Source: an uncultured beta proteobacterium (GTDB taxonomy: Bacteria > Pseudomonadota > Gammaproteobacteria > Burkholderiales > Burkholderiaceae). Taken from it: a DNA stretch of 64,000 bases. The notes beneath the pieces are model-generated. The model worked only from the letters and a program-made list of their open reading frames with translations. It had not been told where the DNA came from and searched no databases. A program made the translations under genes and the position numbers. The DNA lies in assembly GCA_903935355.1 (NCBI GenBank), contig CAIZRK010000034.1:1-64000 (forward strand), in the 5' to 3' direction. This document shows, piece after piece, positions 25,414 to 34,797 of this stretch. Positions within the stretch are counted from its first letter, which is position 1. Each line of letters opens with the position of its first letter.

Positions 25414-25650
25414 TCACTTAACGCGGTAATACTCAGACTGATTCTGATCGCGTTTATTAATCGCTTCCGTCCAACTTTCCTGATTACCTGGAGTCCAGCC
25501 TTTGGTCATAAAACCATTATCTGCGCCCATATAGGGGGCAACATCAGGACGCTTGGCCGCTTTGGCGGCTATCTCTGGTGGCTCAGAGCAAGCCGCTAGC
25601 AACAACCCAGCCGCTAAGCAAAGTCCAAGGGTTTTGAAATTAAATTTCAT
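25414..25650 (-). CDS. Small lipoprotein within the formate dehydrogenase operon
   Basis: 78 residues with a lipoprotein signal: LAAGLLLAAC places the lipid-modified cysteine at about residue 21. The mature part is short, contains PDVAPYMGADNGFMTKGW and SWTEAINKRDQNQSEYYR, and has no recognised fold. Its ATG overlaps the stop of the Fe-S subunit gene by four bases, and the cytochrome b gene comes 47 bases later, so it is co-expressed with the enzyme subunits. Likely outer- or inner-membrane periplasmic face; role unknown. Confidence 0.8.
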   Translation of the reverse strand: MKFNFKTLGLCLAAGLLLAACSEPPEIAAKAAKRPDVAPYMGADNGFMTKGWTPGNQESWTEAINKRDQNQSEYYRVK

Positions 25651-26306
25651 GATTTCGCTCCTGGGATTTTGTCAGCTGGAGTGGGTTTTGGTGCAGGCGA
25701 ACCTGAAGGACCATAAGCGGTAGACCACCCAAATATATTAGACCCTGGATATTTACCATTGGATTCACGAATGGCAACCCGCTTGCTATAAATACTTGAG
25801 ATCACTTCACTATCACCACCAATTAATGCCTTGGTTGAGCACATCTCTGCGCACAGTGGCAACTTTCCTTCTGCTAGGCGGTTACGACCATATTGTTCAA
25901 ATTCAGCAACGCTACCATTTGCCTCAGGACCACCACTACAAAATGTGCACTTGTCCATTTTGCTACGCGCACCGAATGCGCCCACACTTAAGAACTGAGG
26001 TGCGCCAAATGGGCATGCAAACGAGCAATAACCGCAACCAATACAAATGTCTTTATCGTGCAAGACCACACCTTCATCGGTACGGTAAAAACAATCCACG
26101 GGGCACACGGCCATACATGCTGCATCTGAGCAGTGCATACAAGCTACTGAAACTGATTTTTCTTGTCCAATGATGCCGTCATTTACGGTTACCACACGAC
26201 GACGCTGGATTCCCCAAGGAACTTCATTTTCATTCTTACAGGCAGTAACACAACCGTTGCATTCAATGCATCGTTCTGTGTCACAAATAAATTTCATTCT
26301 TGCCAT
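25647..26306 (-). CDS. fdhB: Formate dehydrogenase beta subunit (Fe-S electron transfer)
   Basis: 219 residues with four cysteine clusters: CIECNGCVTACKNE, CMHCSDAACMAVCPVDC, CIGCGYCSFACPFGAP, and a CTFC...CAEMC pair, fitting four [4Fe-4S] centres. It carries electrons from the catalytic subunit to the cytochrome. It lacks its own membrane anchor and leader, so it should be exported as a complex with the Tat-bearing catalytic subunit. AGGAGA precedes the ATG. The gene lies 27 bases after fdhA. Confidence 0.93.
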   Translation of the reverse strand: MARMKFICDTERCIECNGCVTACKNENEVPWGIQRRRVVTVNDGIIGQEKSVSVACMHCSDAACMAVCPVDCFYRTDEGVVLHDKDICIGCGYCSFACPFGAPQFLSVGAFGARSKMDKCTFCSGGPEANGSVAEFEQYGRNRLAEGKLPLCAEMCSTKALIGGDSEVISSIYSKRVAIRESNGKYPGSNIFGWSTAYGPSGSPAPKPTPADKIPGAKS

Positions 26307-26333
26307 GGTGTTCTCCTGACTTTATTTTTTAAC

Positions 26334-29318
26334 TTAGGCAAATTTCTCGATTTGGCACATGGTGGTCTTTGTCTCTTGCATCATCGTCACCTGATCGTAG
26401 CCATAAGTAGTAGCAGTATTGACCGCCTCACCTAACACTACTGGGGCAGCGCCTTCAGGATAGAATTTGCGCAAGTCATTACCTTGCCACCAGCCAGCGA
26501 AGTGAAATGGTACAAAAGCTGTGCCTTGATCAACCCGCTCGGTCACTAACGCGCGAACTTTAATTTTGGCCCCAGTTGGTGATTTAACCCATACATAATC
26601 CCAGTTCTTAATGTTCCGAGCTTGCGCAGCTTTGGGATTAATCTCCACAAAGTTTTCTTGTTGCAACTCAGCCAACCAAGGGTTAGAACGTGTCTCATCT
26701 CCCCCACCTTCATACTCTACCAAACGACCTGATGTCAGAATAATTGGGAATTTCTCATACAACTTCTCATTTAAGTTCTTATCTTGAACAGTTTTAAACA
26801 GAGTGGGCAAGCGCCAGAAATTCTTTTTATCTGCAGAGGTTGGGTACTTGCGCATCATGGGCTCATTGGTGCTGTATAGAGCCTCACGATGAACCGGAAT
26901 GGCATCTGGGAAATTCCAAACAACCGCACGAGCCTTTGCATTACCAAATGGATGACAACCATTTTTCATGACCACACGCTGGATACCGCCGGATAAATCC
27001 GTCTTCCAGTTTTTGCCTTCAGCAGCCTTTTGCTCTTCCTCGGTTAACTGACTCCACCAACCCAATTTCTTCATAAAGACAGCATCAAACTCAGGGTAGC
27101 CAGTGGTAATTGCAGATCCCTTGGAATAAGACCCATCCTCGGCGAGTAAATTCTTACCATCTTTCTCAACACCAAAGTTTGCGCGGAAATTTCCACCGCC
27201 TTGCATCACACTCTTGCTGGTGTCATAGAGATTTGGTGAGCCGGGATGCTTAATTGCCGCCGTACCGTAGCACGGCCAAGGCAATCCATAGTAATCACCA
27301 GCCGTATCGTAGCCAGTAACCTTATCGACGCCACCACGAGATTTCAATGTCTTCGGATCAAAGACGGCAACCATTCTCATGTGTGCTTTAAGTCTTTCAG
27401 GCGTTTGACCGGTGTATCCAATAGTCCAAACTGAGCGATTGATTTCGCGCAAAATAGATTCTATTTCTGGCTCTCTCCACTGTTTTCCAGCAAACTTCGA
27501 GCTCAGCATCTTATAGTTCACCGACAACTCTTGACCAAACCCAAGTCGATCAGCAAATGCTTGCATTAGGACGTGGTCAGGAACTGACTCAAACAAGGGG
27601 TCAATAACTTTTTCACGCCATTGCAATGAGCGATTAGATGCAGTTGCTGTACCCGTTGTTTCAAACTGGGTGGTTGCAGGCAATAGATAAACATTTCTAT
27701 TTTTATTAACTACATCACCTTCAGCAGGCGGCATCGCTGCCATTGCTGCTGTTGCACTAGGGTATGGATCAACCACTACCAAAAGATCCAATTTATTCAT
27801 CGCACGCTTCATATCCAAGCCACGAGTTTGGGAGTTAGGTGCATGACCCCAGAAGAACAAACCTTTGACATTGGTCTGTTGATCAATCATGTCATTCTTT
27901 TCTAAGACTGCATCAACCCATCGAGATACCGTAGTACCAGATTTTTCCATCATGTCGGGAGCATAGCGACCTTTAATCCATTCATAGTCAACGCCCCATA
28001 CGGTAGCGTAGTGTTTCCATGAGCCGGCAGCTAGGCCATAGTAACCGGGTAAGGAATCAGGATTAGGCCCTACGTCAGTAGCACCCTGCACATTGTCATG
28101 ACCGCGGAAAATATTTGCACCACCACCAGATTTTCCAATATTTCCTAGTGCTAACTGAACGATGCAAGATGCCCGAACCATAGAATTCCCAATAGTGTGC
28201 TGGGTTTGCCCCATACACCACACCAAGGTACTTGGACGATTTTTGGCCATTGTTTCAGCTACTTTATACATCTGGGCTTCTGGCACACCGCAAGCTTGCT
28301 CCACGTTTGCTGGAGTCCACTTTTCCATCACTTCTTTGCGAATTTCATCCATGCCGTAGACGCGATCATTGATGTACTTTTTATCTTCCCATCCGTTGTT
28401 AAAGATGTGATACAGAACCCCAAATAAGAATGGAATATCTGTTCCAGAACGAATCCGTACATACTGATCAGATTTCGCTGCAGTACGGGTATAGCGTGGA
28501 TCAACCACAATCACTTTGCAGCCATTTTCTTTGGCATGCAACAAGCTGAGCATTGAAACAGGATGAGCTTCGGCAGCGTTAGACCCAATGTACAAAGCGG
28601 CTTTGGAATTCATCATATCGTTGTAACTATTGGTCATCGCGCCATAGCCCCAGGTGTTAGCAACGCCTGCAACAGTTGTGGAGTGACAAATACGGGCTTG
28701 ATGATCTGTGTTATTGGTACCAAAGAAAGAAACCCACTTACGCAACAAATAGGCTTGTTCGTTGTTGTGCTTAGAAGATCCAATGAAGAATAAAGAGTCT
28801 GGGCTATATTTAGTGCGCAGATCTTTCATCTGCGCACTAATTTCAGTTAAGGCCTGATCCCAAGAAATTCTCTGATACTTCCCATCCACCAATTTCATGG
28901 GATAACGCAAGCGAAAATCGCCATGACCGTGCTCACGCAAAGCGGCGCCTTTTGCACAGTAGGCGCCCATATTGATAGGAGAATCAAATACTGGGTCTTG
29001 GCGCACCCAAACACCATTTTCTACAGTCGCATCAGTTGCGCAACCTACGGAGCAATGGGTGCAAATGGTTCTTTTTACCTCAATCTTGCCTTTGCCATCA
29101 AGCATTGCTTTGCTTGGCTCGGCAACCGCTTTTTGCACTAGGGTTAGTTGGCTAGCAGCGATTCCTGCTCCAACACCAACACCTGAACGCTTTAAGAAGG
29201 TACGGCGGTCCATAGTCGGCACTGCCGCCTTGAGCCCGCGCGATAAGCTACCGATTAAACGGGAAGCTGGTGCCGAACGGCTGCTTTGTGGGGTATTAGA
29301 TTTACGAGTCAGACTCAT
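26334..29318 (-). CDS. fdhA: Formate dehydrogenase catalytic subunit (Cys form, Tat-exported)
   Basis: 994 residues, molybdopterin oxidoreductase family. A Tat motif DRRTFLKRSG at 37-46 and hydrophobic stretch follow an unusual 36-residue N-terminal extension. One [4Fe-4S] cluster is held by Cys86, Cys89, Cys93 and Cys121. The metal ligand is Cys211 in ARICHSTTVAG, followed by the conserved His212; the family's selenocysteine alternative is not used, so no internal UGA needs reading. It oxidises formate to CO2 with a Mo- or W-bis-MGD cofactor, probably on the periplasmic side. Chaperone and Tat-target genes lie just upstream. fdhD and fdhE are not in the window. Confidence 0.95.
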   Translation of the reverse strand: MSLTRKSNTPQSSRSAPASRLIGSLSRGLKAAVPTMDRRTFLKRSGVGVGAGIAASQLTLVQKAVAEPSKAMLDGKGKIEVKRTICTHCSVGCATDATVENGVWVRQDPVFDSPINMGAYCAKGAALREHGHGDFRLRYPMKLVDGKYQRISWDQALTEISAQMKDLRTKYSPDSLFFIGSSKHNNEQAYLLRKWVSFFGTNNTDHQARICHSTTVAGVANTWGYGAMTNSYNDMMNSKAALYIGSNAAEAHPVSMLSLLHAKENGCKVIVVDPRYTRTAAKSDQYVRIRSGTDIPFLFGVLYHIFNNGWEDKKYINDRVYGMDEIRKEVMEKWTPANVEQACGVPEAQMYKVAETMAKNRPSTLVWCMGQTQHTIGNSMVRASCIVQLALGNIGKSGGGANIFRGHDNVQGATDVGPNPDSLPGYYGLAAGSWKHYATVWGVDYEWIKGRYAPDMMEKSGTTVSRWVDAVLEKNDMIDQQTNVKGLFFWGHAPNSQTRGLDMKRAMNKLDLLVVVDPYPSATAAMAAMPPAEGDVVNKNRNVYLLPATTQFETTGTATASNRSLQWREKVIDPLFESVPDHVLMQAFADRLGFGQELSVNYKMLSSKFAGKQWREPEIESILREINRSVWTIGYTGQTPERLKAHMRMVAVFDPKTLKSRGGVDKVTGYDTAGDYYGLPWPCYGTAAIKHPGSPNLYDTSKSVMQGGGNFRANFGVEKDGKNLLAEDGSYSKGSAITTGYPEFDAVFMKKLGWWSQLTEEEQKAAEGKNWKTDLSGGIQRVVMKNGCHPFGNAKARAVVWNFPDAIPVHREALYSTNEPMMRKYPTSADKKNFWRLPTLFKTVQDKNLNEKLYEKFPIILTSGRLVEYEGGGDETRSNPWLAELQQENFVEINPKAAQARNIKNWDYVWVKSPTGAKIKVRALVTERVDQGTAFVPFHFAGWWQGNDLRKFYPEGAAPVVLGEAVNTATTYGYDQVTMMQETKTTMCQIEKFA

Positions 29319-29388
29319 ATTGTGTCCCTGAGAAAGTTTTTTTATATTTATGTAAAAACGAGCAAATCAACTGCAATCAAAATGGTGC

Positions 29389-29610
29389 CTACAGCATCGT
29401 GGTTTCGTAGTACTTGCGAATATGTTCAGATAATTGATAGCCATCATCTTTACCTTTTACGGTACTACCAATCTCTTGAATGACTGCTTTACCAATAGAG
29501 GTTTGGGATACCACTGCAACTGCACCAACTGCTGCGCTCGCACCAATGAAAAACTTGCGGCGGGAAGGTTTATTTTCTTCACTCACTACAGTTGTGGATT
29601 TGGTATTCAT
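29389..29610 (-). CDS. Formate dehydrogenase region Tat-target mini-protein
   Basis: 73 residues with a twin-arginine motif (PSRRKFFIGASAAVGAVAVV) followed by a short tail ending YYETTML. It belongs to the small family known only from formate dehydrogenase loci and named for its Tat signal. It is the gene directly before fdhA. AGGAG precedes the ATG. Its role is not established; suggestions such as a maturation or targeting helper are inference. Confidence 0.88.
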   Translation of the reverse strand: MNTKSTTVVSEENKPSRRKFFIGASAAVGAVAVVSQTSIGKAVIQEIGSTVKGKDDGYQLSEHIRKYYETTML

Positions 29611-29735
29611 CGCTAACTCCTGTCTCTTTTTTATTGATTTGGATCTAGTGTAATTGGTAATTGCATTTTTGACATATTTGTTTAATTTAATTTATTAGGC
29701 AAATCCCTTACCTATTTTTTTATTGCAATGCAATA

Positions 29736-30380
29736 TCAAATCATGTCAAAACTCTGACCTTCGATAGCTAAGAATTCTCTAGTTAAAGCAGCTACTGGAT
29801 GGTATAGATGCATTTCAGGGATGCTTTCTATTGCATCGCACAATTGGTCATACCATGGACGAATATGGTCATTAAAAAAGACCCTTTGATTTGTAAGGTT
29901 AGAAATTTCAACATCGTCACCCGCAATCAGGTAGCGCATCACCTCACACAACGCTGAAATATGGTCCTCGGTTTCTGTCACTTCTTCTGCAGATTCAAGA
30001 CCAAATACTTCCAAAGCACGGCGGATATCCACTAAAGGCTTTTCGTTCAAGTGGCCTGCCATATAAAACGATCCATTGAGAATTACATTAGGCCTACCCA
30101 CACTTATAAAGTTCAAATCAAACTCGTCGCGCCAAACATTAGCTCGATTATATTTAGCAAACTCCACCAAGCCATGCCACACCTTAGAGAGCGGCGCATC
30201 ATCTAACTGAATTTCTTGGCCTTCGGGAATAGAGGCGGCAATGTGATCAAGCAATGTTTGATCTGGTGGCAAATGAAACAGCCTGGCGATCAAGCCATAT
30301 AGGTCAGCCCTCGCTAAATCCTCCGGTAAACCTACCTCACCCACCTTGGTTAAGACGCTCTCTTTTACTGGATCACTCAT
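29736..30380 (-). CDS. TorD/DmsD-family molecular chaperone
   Basis: 214 residues, all-helical. The segment LARADLYGLIARLFHLPPD at the N-terminus and EFDLNFISVGRPNVILNGSF followed by EDHISALCEVMRYLI are typical of TorD-like chaperones, which hold Tat-exported molybdoenzymes until the cofactor is inserted. The client is almost certainly the nearby catalytic subunit. Its ATG overlaps the stop of the multi-ferredoxin gene, so the two are coupled. Confidence 0.88.
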   Translation of the reverse strand: MSDPVKESVLTKVGEVGLPEDLARADLYGLIARLFHLPPDQTLLDHIAASIPEGQEIQLDDAPLSKVWHGLVEFAKYNRANVWRDEFDLNFISVGRPNVILNGSFYMAGHLNEKPLVDIRRALEVFGLESAEEVTETEDHISALCEVMRYLIAGDDVEISNLTNQRVFFNDHIRPWYDQLCDAIESIPEMHLYHPVAALTREFLAIEGQSFDMI

Positions 30381-32458
30381 ATTTCTTTTTTCACCATATC
30401 AACTACACGACAATCACTGCACATTTTGAGTCTGTCCATGCCAGCACCCGCAAAAGCACCATGTGCCCCTAACTTTGCCACCATTAGATCAACCATCTTA
30501 AGTGTGCCAAAGACCTTGCCGCAACTGATGCAGTGAAAGGGTTTGGTCTCATTGATTTCTATTTTTTGCTTACGTTGCTCAACCGTTAATAGTCGAGGTG
30601 CTAATGACAGCGCCCGTTCTGGGCAAGTCTGTACACAAATTCCACACTGGACACATTGTTTTTCAATAAAAGACAGTTTTGGCTCATCAAGGTTATCCAG
30701 TAAAGCACCTTCGGGACAACTGCCCACACAAGACATACAGAGAGTACAAGACTCTTTGTTGATAGCAAGACCGCCTAACAGTGAGGACTTGGGCAGAACC
30801 ACGCCCTCAACTGGTAGGGGTGTTTTGGCCTGTTTTTGTAAGTGCCCTAGTACAGTCTCAATAGTCTCCCTCTTTTGATTGCCCAAACCAAAAATAGCCG
30901 GTGTACACAGAGCAGTTAATGAGCCTCGTTTGCGCAAGTGGCTCATTGCAGTAGAGACTGTATGTAGATCATCTGCTGAACTGGCCAAAATCAACTGAAT
31001 ACGAGCATCAAATCCATAAGCTGCAAGAATGGCATTAGCTAAAGTGCTTTGGGATTCAAGAGCGGCCCGATATGCAGGATCTTCATCACCACTTAATAAT
31101 AAGACCACCTCACCAAAGCCATAACTCAAAGCGCCTAACCACAGATCAAGACCAGTCGAGGCAATATGTTCAATACCATATGGCAGAACAAAAGAAGGTA
31201 AGCCCTCAAACTGCAATGGCCTTAAATGTGCGGCGCGACCCAGAGCATCAACAAGTTTTGTACCGGTTGAGTGGGTATGGAGCAATAAAGTGGGTGCAAT
31301 AGATTGCTTAGAGTGCATGCCAAATACATTGGCCAGTGTTTTAATCTCTTTGCCTTGGTGTGCAACGCTAGGATAGTTATAGCGCATCGCACCTGATGGA
31401 CAAACAGTGGCACAGGCACCACAACCCATGCAAAGATTAGGGCTCACCTCAACACTTCCTAATCCACCCTTAAACAAAGAGCTAATCGCACCTGTAGAAC
31501 ATACATCAATGCAGGCACTACAGCCTACTTTTCCATTACGACCATGAGCACATACTTTTTCGTTATAAGCAAAGTATTTCGGTTTCTCAAATTCACCAAT
31601 CAACCCAAGCAGTTGGTTTGCTACAAAGGCTTGATCCAAAGGATCTTTGCCAGGGGCAAAATAACCTTGGGGCGTTTGGCTCATGCGCATTTGGGGATTA
31701 GCGCGTAAATCCATCACAAGATCAAATTCTGAACTACGCTGACGCTCAACTCGATCAAAGGTAATTGCACCAATACTTGCACAGGCGGTAATACAGGCGT
31801 GATGGGATTTACATTTGTTTAAATCTATCTGAAATGAATCATCGATCGCATTTTCTGGGCAAACTGTAACGCAAGCACCGCAGCGAGTACACATCTCAGG
31901 ATCAATTGGATTTTGCAGATCCCAATCTATGGTGAAATTACCTAGATAACCCTCAAGCTTGGTGACCTTACCCGTATAAATTGGATAATTACGGGCAATT
32001 GGCAATGCTCCAGGTTCAGTACAAAGTACTGAGAGATCTAAAGAATCGCATAATTTTTCCGCCCATGGTAGAGCTTGATCTCCTGGTCCGATAATAAGCA
32101 ATCTGCCTAAGCTTTCATAACTCACTTCGACAACAGGTTCTGCCTCGGGCATATCTGCTAAAGCTAGTAATGCTGCTATTTTAGCGCTAGATGTTTTAGC
32201 CTCTTGAGTCCAGCCAGCTACTTCACGAATATTGACGAAACGCAGTGGTGCTACCAAGGGCTTTTCTGATTGAGTGGCTAACTCACCAAATAAAGCACCT
32301 TCTTGGGTACAAGCAACCACTAGTGATTCATTGCCATCAAGAGCCTTCAGAAAAGATCCGACCTCCTGTCTGCACAAAGAGGTATGCAGGGTCACGCCTA
32401 ATGCTTTGGCATCTAGAGGCATCGTGCCATTGCAATTGCAAACTAATTTTTGGCTCAT
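30377..32458 (-). CDS. Large multi-cluster 4Fe-4S protein of the formate dehydrogenase locus
   Basis: 693 residues. Recognisable ferredoxin cores are C190-C193-C196-C200, a variant C216/C222/C226, C303/C313/C316/C320 and C343-C346-C349-C353, then after a domain of about 200 residues CTLCMSCVGSCPEGA and CVQCGICVQTCPERA. The N-terminus carries VCNCNG plus further single cysteines, and the C-terminus has CISCGK and CSDC pairs that could bind zinc or another cluster. There is no signal peptide, so it is cytoplasmic. It is a conserved companion of this type of formate dehydrogenase. Electron carrier or cluster-assembly scaffold are both possible; which is not known. Confidence 0.82.
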   Translation of the reverse strand: MSQKLVCNCNGTMPLDAKALGVTLHTSLCRQEVGSFLKALDGNESLVVACTQEGALFGELATQSEKPLVAPLRFVNIREVAGWTQEAKTSSAKIAALLALADMPEAEPVVEVSYESLGRLLIIGPGDQALPWAEKLCDSLDLSVLCTEPGALPIARNYPIYTGKVTKLEGYLGNFTIDWDLQNPIDPEMCTRCGACVTVCPENAIDDSFQIDLNKCKSHHACITACASIGAITFDRVERQRSSEFDLVMDLRANPQMRMSQTPQGYFAPGKDPLDQAFVANQLLGLIGEFEKPKYFAYNEKVCAHGRNGKVGCSACIDVCSTGAISSLFKGGLGSVEVSPNLCMGCGACATVCPSGAMRYNYPSVAHQGKEIKTLANVFGMHSKQSIAPTLLLHTHSTGTKLVDALGRAAHLRPLQFEGLPSFVLPYGIEHIASTGLDLWLGALSYGFGEVVLLLSGDEDPAYRAALESQSTLANAILAAYGFDARIQLILASSADDLHTVSTAMSHLRKRGSLTALCTPAIFGLGNQKRETIETVLGHLQKQAKTPLPVEGVVLPKSSLLGGLAINKESCTLCMSCVGSCPEGALLDNLDEPKLSFIEKQCVQCGICVQTCPERALSLAPRLLTVEQRKQKIEINETKPFHCISCGKVFGTLKMVDLMVAKLGAHGAFAGAGMDRLKMCSDCRVVDMVKKEI

Positions 32459-32469
32459 TAATCTTCTTC

Positions 32470-33039
32470 TTAACTGGTTTTCTTATCTGCTGGGGCTAGA
32501 GTCAATTTATCGCCATCCACCACCGGCGCTAAATTCTTGGATGTTAAATCAGTCTGATCAGGCAAGGGTAAAACCTGCTCTGCTATTTTGTGTTCTGGCG
32601 ATAAAACGGGGCTTACTTTTTTATTTGCGACCGAACCATCATCCTGTTTATTAAAGATACCGAGCATGTCAGATTGAACCAAGCGCTTGAGCATTTCTAG
32701 AGGAATGGGGTCAGGCTTGGAATAGTCATCAATATAAATATCTAAACCATCCATCACATTGAAATGGGGGTCTGTGAACATTTTTTTTAAAGCAGCCTGC
32801 TGAACAGCTGGATCGACTCCTGCTTGCATAAATGCCGAAAAGTCGGGTGCCATGCGATCAATCTTATCCACATCCTCTAAAGATGCTAATGCGGGATTAG
32901 GCACTGGCTGTGGTACAGGCTCTATAACTATTTCTTGAGGGTTTAATGGGGCTGCAATCGACGGCTGTTCAATTTGGGGAGACTCAATTGATTTTTCCGC
33001 CTTGCGGCGTGACCAACGATTCAGGAAACCGCCAGCCAT
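32470..33039 (-). CDS. DUF3306 domain protein
   Basis: 189 residues from the second Met (33039), whose ATG overlaps the stop of the DUF3305 gene. The N-terminus AGGFLNRWSRRKAE is the DUF3306 signature; a conserved block around LASLEDVDKIDRMAPDFSAF and ALKKMFTDPHFNVMDGLDIY follows. The remainder is low complexity, Pro-rich. The family occurs in formate dehydrogenase loci. No biochemical role is established. Cytoplasmic. Confidence 0.85.
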   Translation of the reverse strand: MAGGFLNRWSRRKAEKSIESPQIEQPSIAAPLNPQEIVIEPVPQPVPNPALASLEDVDKIDRMAPDFSAFMQAGVDPAVQQAALKKMFTDPHFNVMDGLDIYIDDYSKPDPIPLEMLKRLVQSDMLGIFNKQDDGSVANKKVSPVLSPEHKIAEQVLPLPDQTDLTSKNLAPVVDGDKLTLAPADKKTS

Positions 33040-33578
33040 CAATCTTCCCCTGAGCGCGCAGCGCCTTTAAAAGATTCTGGTCGATGGCGCTTCTTGGGTT
33101 CAGGACGGTAGTGCTCATTGATGTATTCCTGCACCCAAGAAGCATGTTCGATAGCCATCGGAATGTTATCAACTGACTCACCGCCATCAAGCAAGCGCGC
33201 AGCCTCGTTATAACTAACGCAAACTCGATGTGGTACTGCAAAGTGGGGTTCAGCTTGGGCAAGCTCAAGCGATTCCCCATCGATATAGCGTTTGATATCC
33301 TCCTCAAGTCGCCACATTACAAACCAACAGGGCTTGGTTGAGGAGAGATTGAGATAATATCCCTCAGCCTCATCTGGAAATAGATTGAGCTCAAATCCAG
33401 TAAATAGCCAGGATTCTCCTTCATCATCGCGCCCTAAAAATTGCCCAGTGATTTGGTTATCTTGGTTGTCTGAAGAAGTAAATTGACCAAAATCAGGCAA
33501 TACTTCCTGCGGTGCCCAGCGGAATGTAATCCACGGGTTATCAATATTCTGCTTTCTCATCACTACAGCAAAGCGCAT
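33039..33578 (-). CDS. DUF3305 domain protein
   Basis: 179 residues. The start VVMRKQNIDNPWITFRWAPQ and the SWLFTGFELNLFPDEAEGYY segment mark DUF3305, which almost always accompanies DUF3306 in formate dehydrogenase loci. A basic tail (PEPKKRHRPESFKG) closes the protein. It follows apbC by six bases and overlaps the DUF3306 gene, so the row is translated from one message. Function unknown. Confidence 0.85.
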   Translation of the reverse strand: MRFAVVMRKQNIDNPWITFRWAPQEVLPDFGQFTSSDNQDNQITGQFLGRDDEGESWLFTGFELNLFPDEAEGYYLNLSSTKPCWFVMWRLEEDIKRYIDGESLELAQAEPHFAVPHRVCVSYNEAARLLDGGESVDNIPMAIEHASWVQEYINEHYRPEPKKRHRPESFKGAARSGED

Positions 33579-33584
33579 AAGTCC

Positions 33585-34676
33585 TCAGGTATTTTGAACC
33601 ACAATATTAGGAAATTTACTGCTCATATCTTTTGAAAGGCTAGCCACTCTGATAGCCACTTGCCGGGCAATCGCTTTATAAATAGCACTAATTACACCAT
33701 CAGGATCCGCAACTACCGTTGGGCGACCAGCATCAGCCTGCTCACGGATAGACAGATTGAGTGGTAGAGCGCCTAAAAATTGTGCACCATATTCTTGGCA
33801 CATTTTTTCACCGCCACCCGTGCCAAATATATGCTCTTCGTGCCCACATTTTGGGCAAATATAAGTGCTCATATTTTCAATAATGCCAACGATTGGAACG
33901 CCTACCTTCTCAAACATTTTTAGACCCTTGCGGGCATCTAGTAAAGCGATATCTTGCGGAGTAGTGACAATTACCGCCCCAGTCACTGGTACTTTCTGCG
34001 ATAGGGTTAACTGAATATCACCAGTCCCAGGAGGCATATCCACAATTAAATAATCTAAATCTCGCCAACGTGTTTGACGCAATAACTGCTCAAGCGCAGA
34101 GGTAACCATTGGGCCACGCCAAACCATAGGACTATCTTCTTCAATCAAAAAGCCAATTGAACTAGCTTGTAAACCATGGCCTTCCATGGGCTCAATCGTA
34201 TTTTCTTCAATCGATTCTGGTCGACCAGTAATACCTAACATCATTGGCAAACTGGGTCCATAAATATCAGCATCTAAAATTCCGACTTGGGCGCCCTCTG
34301 CTGCTAAAGCCAAGGCTAGGTTTACTGCGGTTGTCGATTTACCAACCCCACCTTTACCACTAGCTACTGCAATAATATTTTTAACACCTGGCAATAGCTT
34401 GACACCGCGCTGAACAGTGTGGGCAACAATTTGACTGCTCACATTGACACTGACATTTTTAACTTCTGGCAAAGCGCGTATTGCATTGATCAGGGATGTG
34501 CGAATAGATTCAAATTGGCTTTTTGCGGGATAGCCCAAAACGATATCTAGACTGACATTGCCATCTTCAACACGCAAATTTTTCACTACTTTTGCGCTCA
34601 TATAATCCATCTGAGTATTTGGATCAACTTGATCCTTTAATACCGCTTGAACAGCCTCTAAAGTAACAGCCAACAC
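33585..34676 (-). CDS. apbC: Iron-sulfur cluster carrier ATPase of the Mrp/NBP35 family
   Basis: 363 residues. An N-terminal MIP18-like domain (VKNLRVEDGNVSLDIVLGYP) precedes the P-loop domain with the deviant Walker A GKGGVGKSTTAVNLALAL, and CPKCGHEE provides the CxxC that bridges a cluster in the dimer. Proteins of this type load [4Fe-4S] clusters onto target enzymes in the cytoplasm. It is the first gene of a tightly packed minus-strand run leading into DUF3305, DUF3306, the multi-cluster ferredoxin and formate dehydrogenase, whose demand for clusters is high. Confidence 0.92.
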   Translation of the reverse strand: MLAVTLEAVQAVLKDQVDPNTQMDYMSAKVVKNLRVEDGNVSLDIVLGYPAKSQFESIRTSLINAIRALPEVKNVSVNVSSQIVAHTVQRGVKLLPGVKNIIAVASGKGGVGKSTTAVNLALALAAEGAQVGILDADIYGPSLPMMLGITGRPESIEENTIEPMEGHGLQASSIGFLIEEDSPMVWRGPMVTSALEQLLRQTRWRDLDYLIVDMPPGTGDIQLTLSQKVPVTGAVIVTTPQDIALLDARKGLKMFEKVGVPIVGIIENMSTYICPKCGHEEHIFGTGGGEKMCQEYGAQFLGALPLNLSIREQADAGRPTVVADPDGVISAIYKAIARQVAIRVASLSKDMSSKFPNIVVQNT

Positions 34677-34797
34677 ACTCTCCTAAAAAGAAACATCCCA
34701 AAAAGGCAACTCTAAAGCTAAACACTACTGACTAGTGAGATACATTGAATAGTGGGTAGATTAACCGCACACGCAAAACTTTGCTTAAATGCAAAAA

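Noticed and set aside
26334-29318. Selenocysteine in the formate dehydrogenase catalytic subunit
   Set aside because: The active-site position reads Cys211 (ARICHSTT) and the frame has no internal UGA, so no selenocysteine decoding is needed.
29611-29735. Strong promoter TTGACA on the plus strand in the AT-rich gap
   Set aside because: The hexamer points toward genes lying on the minus strand, so it has no gene to serve; probably chance in AT-rich sequence.
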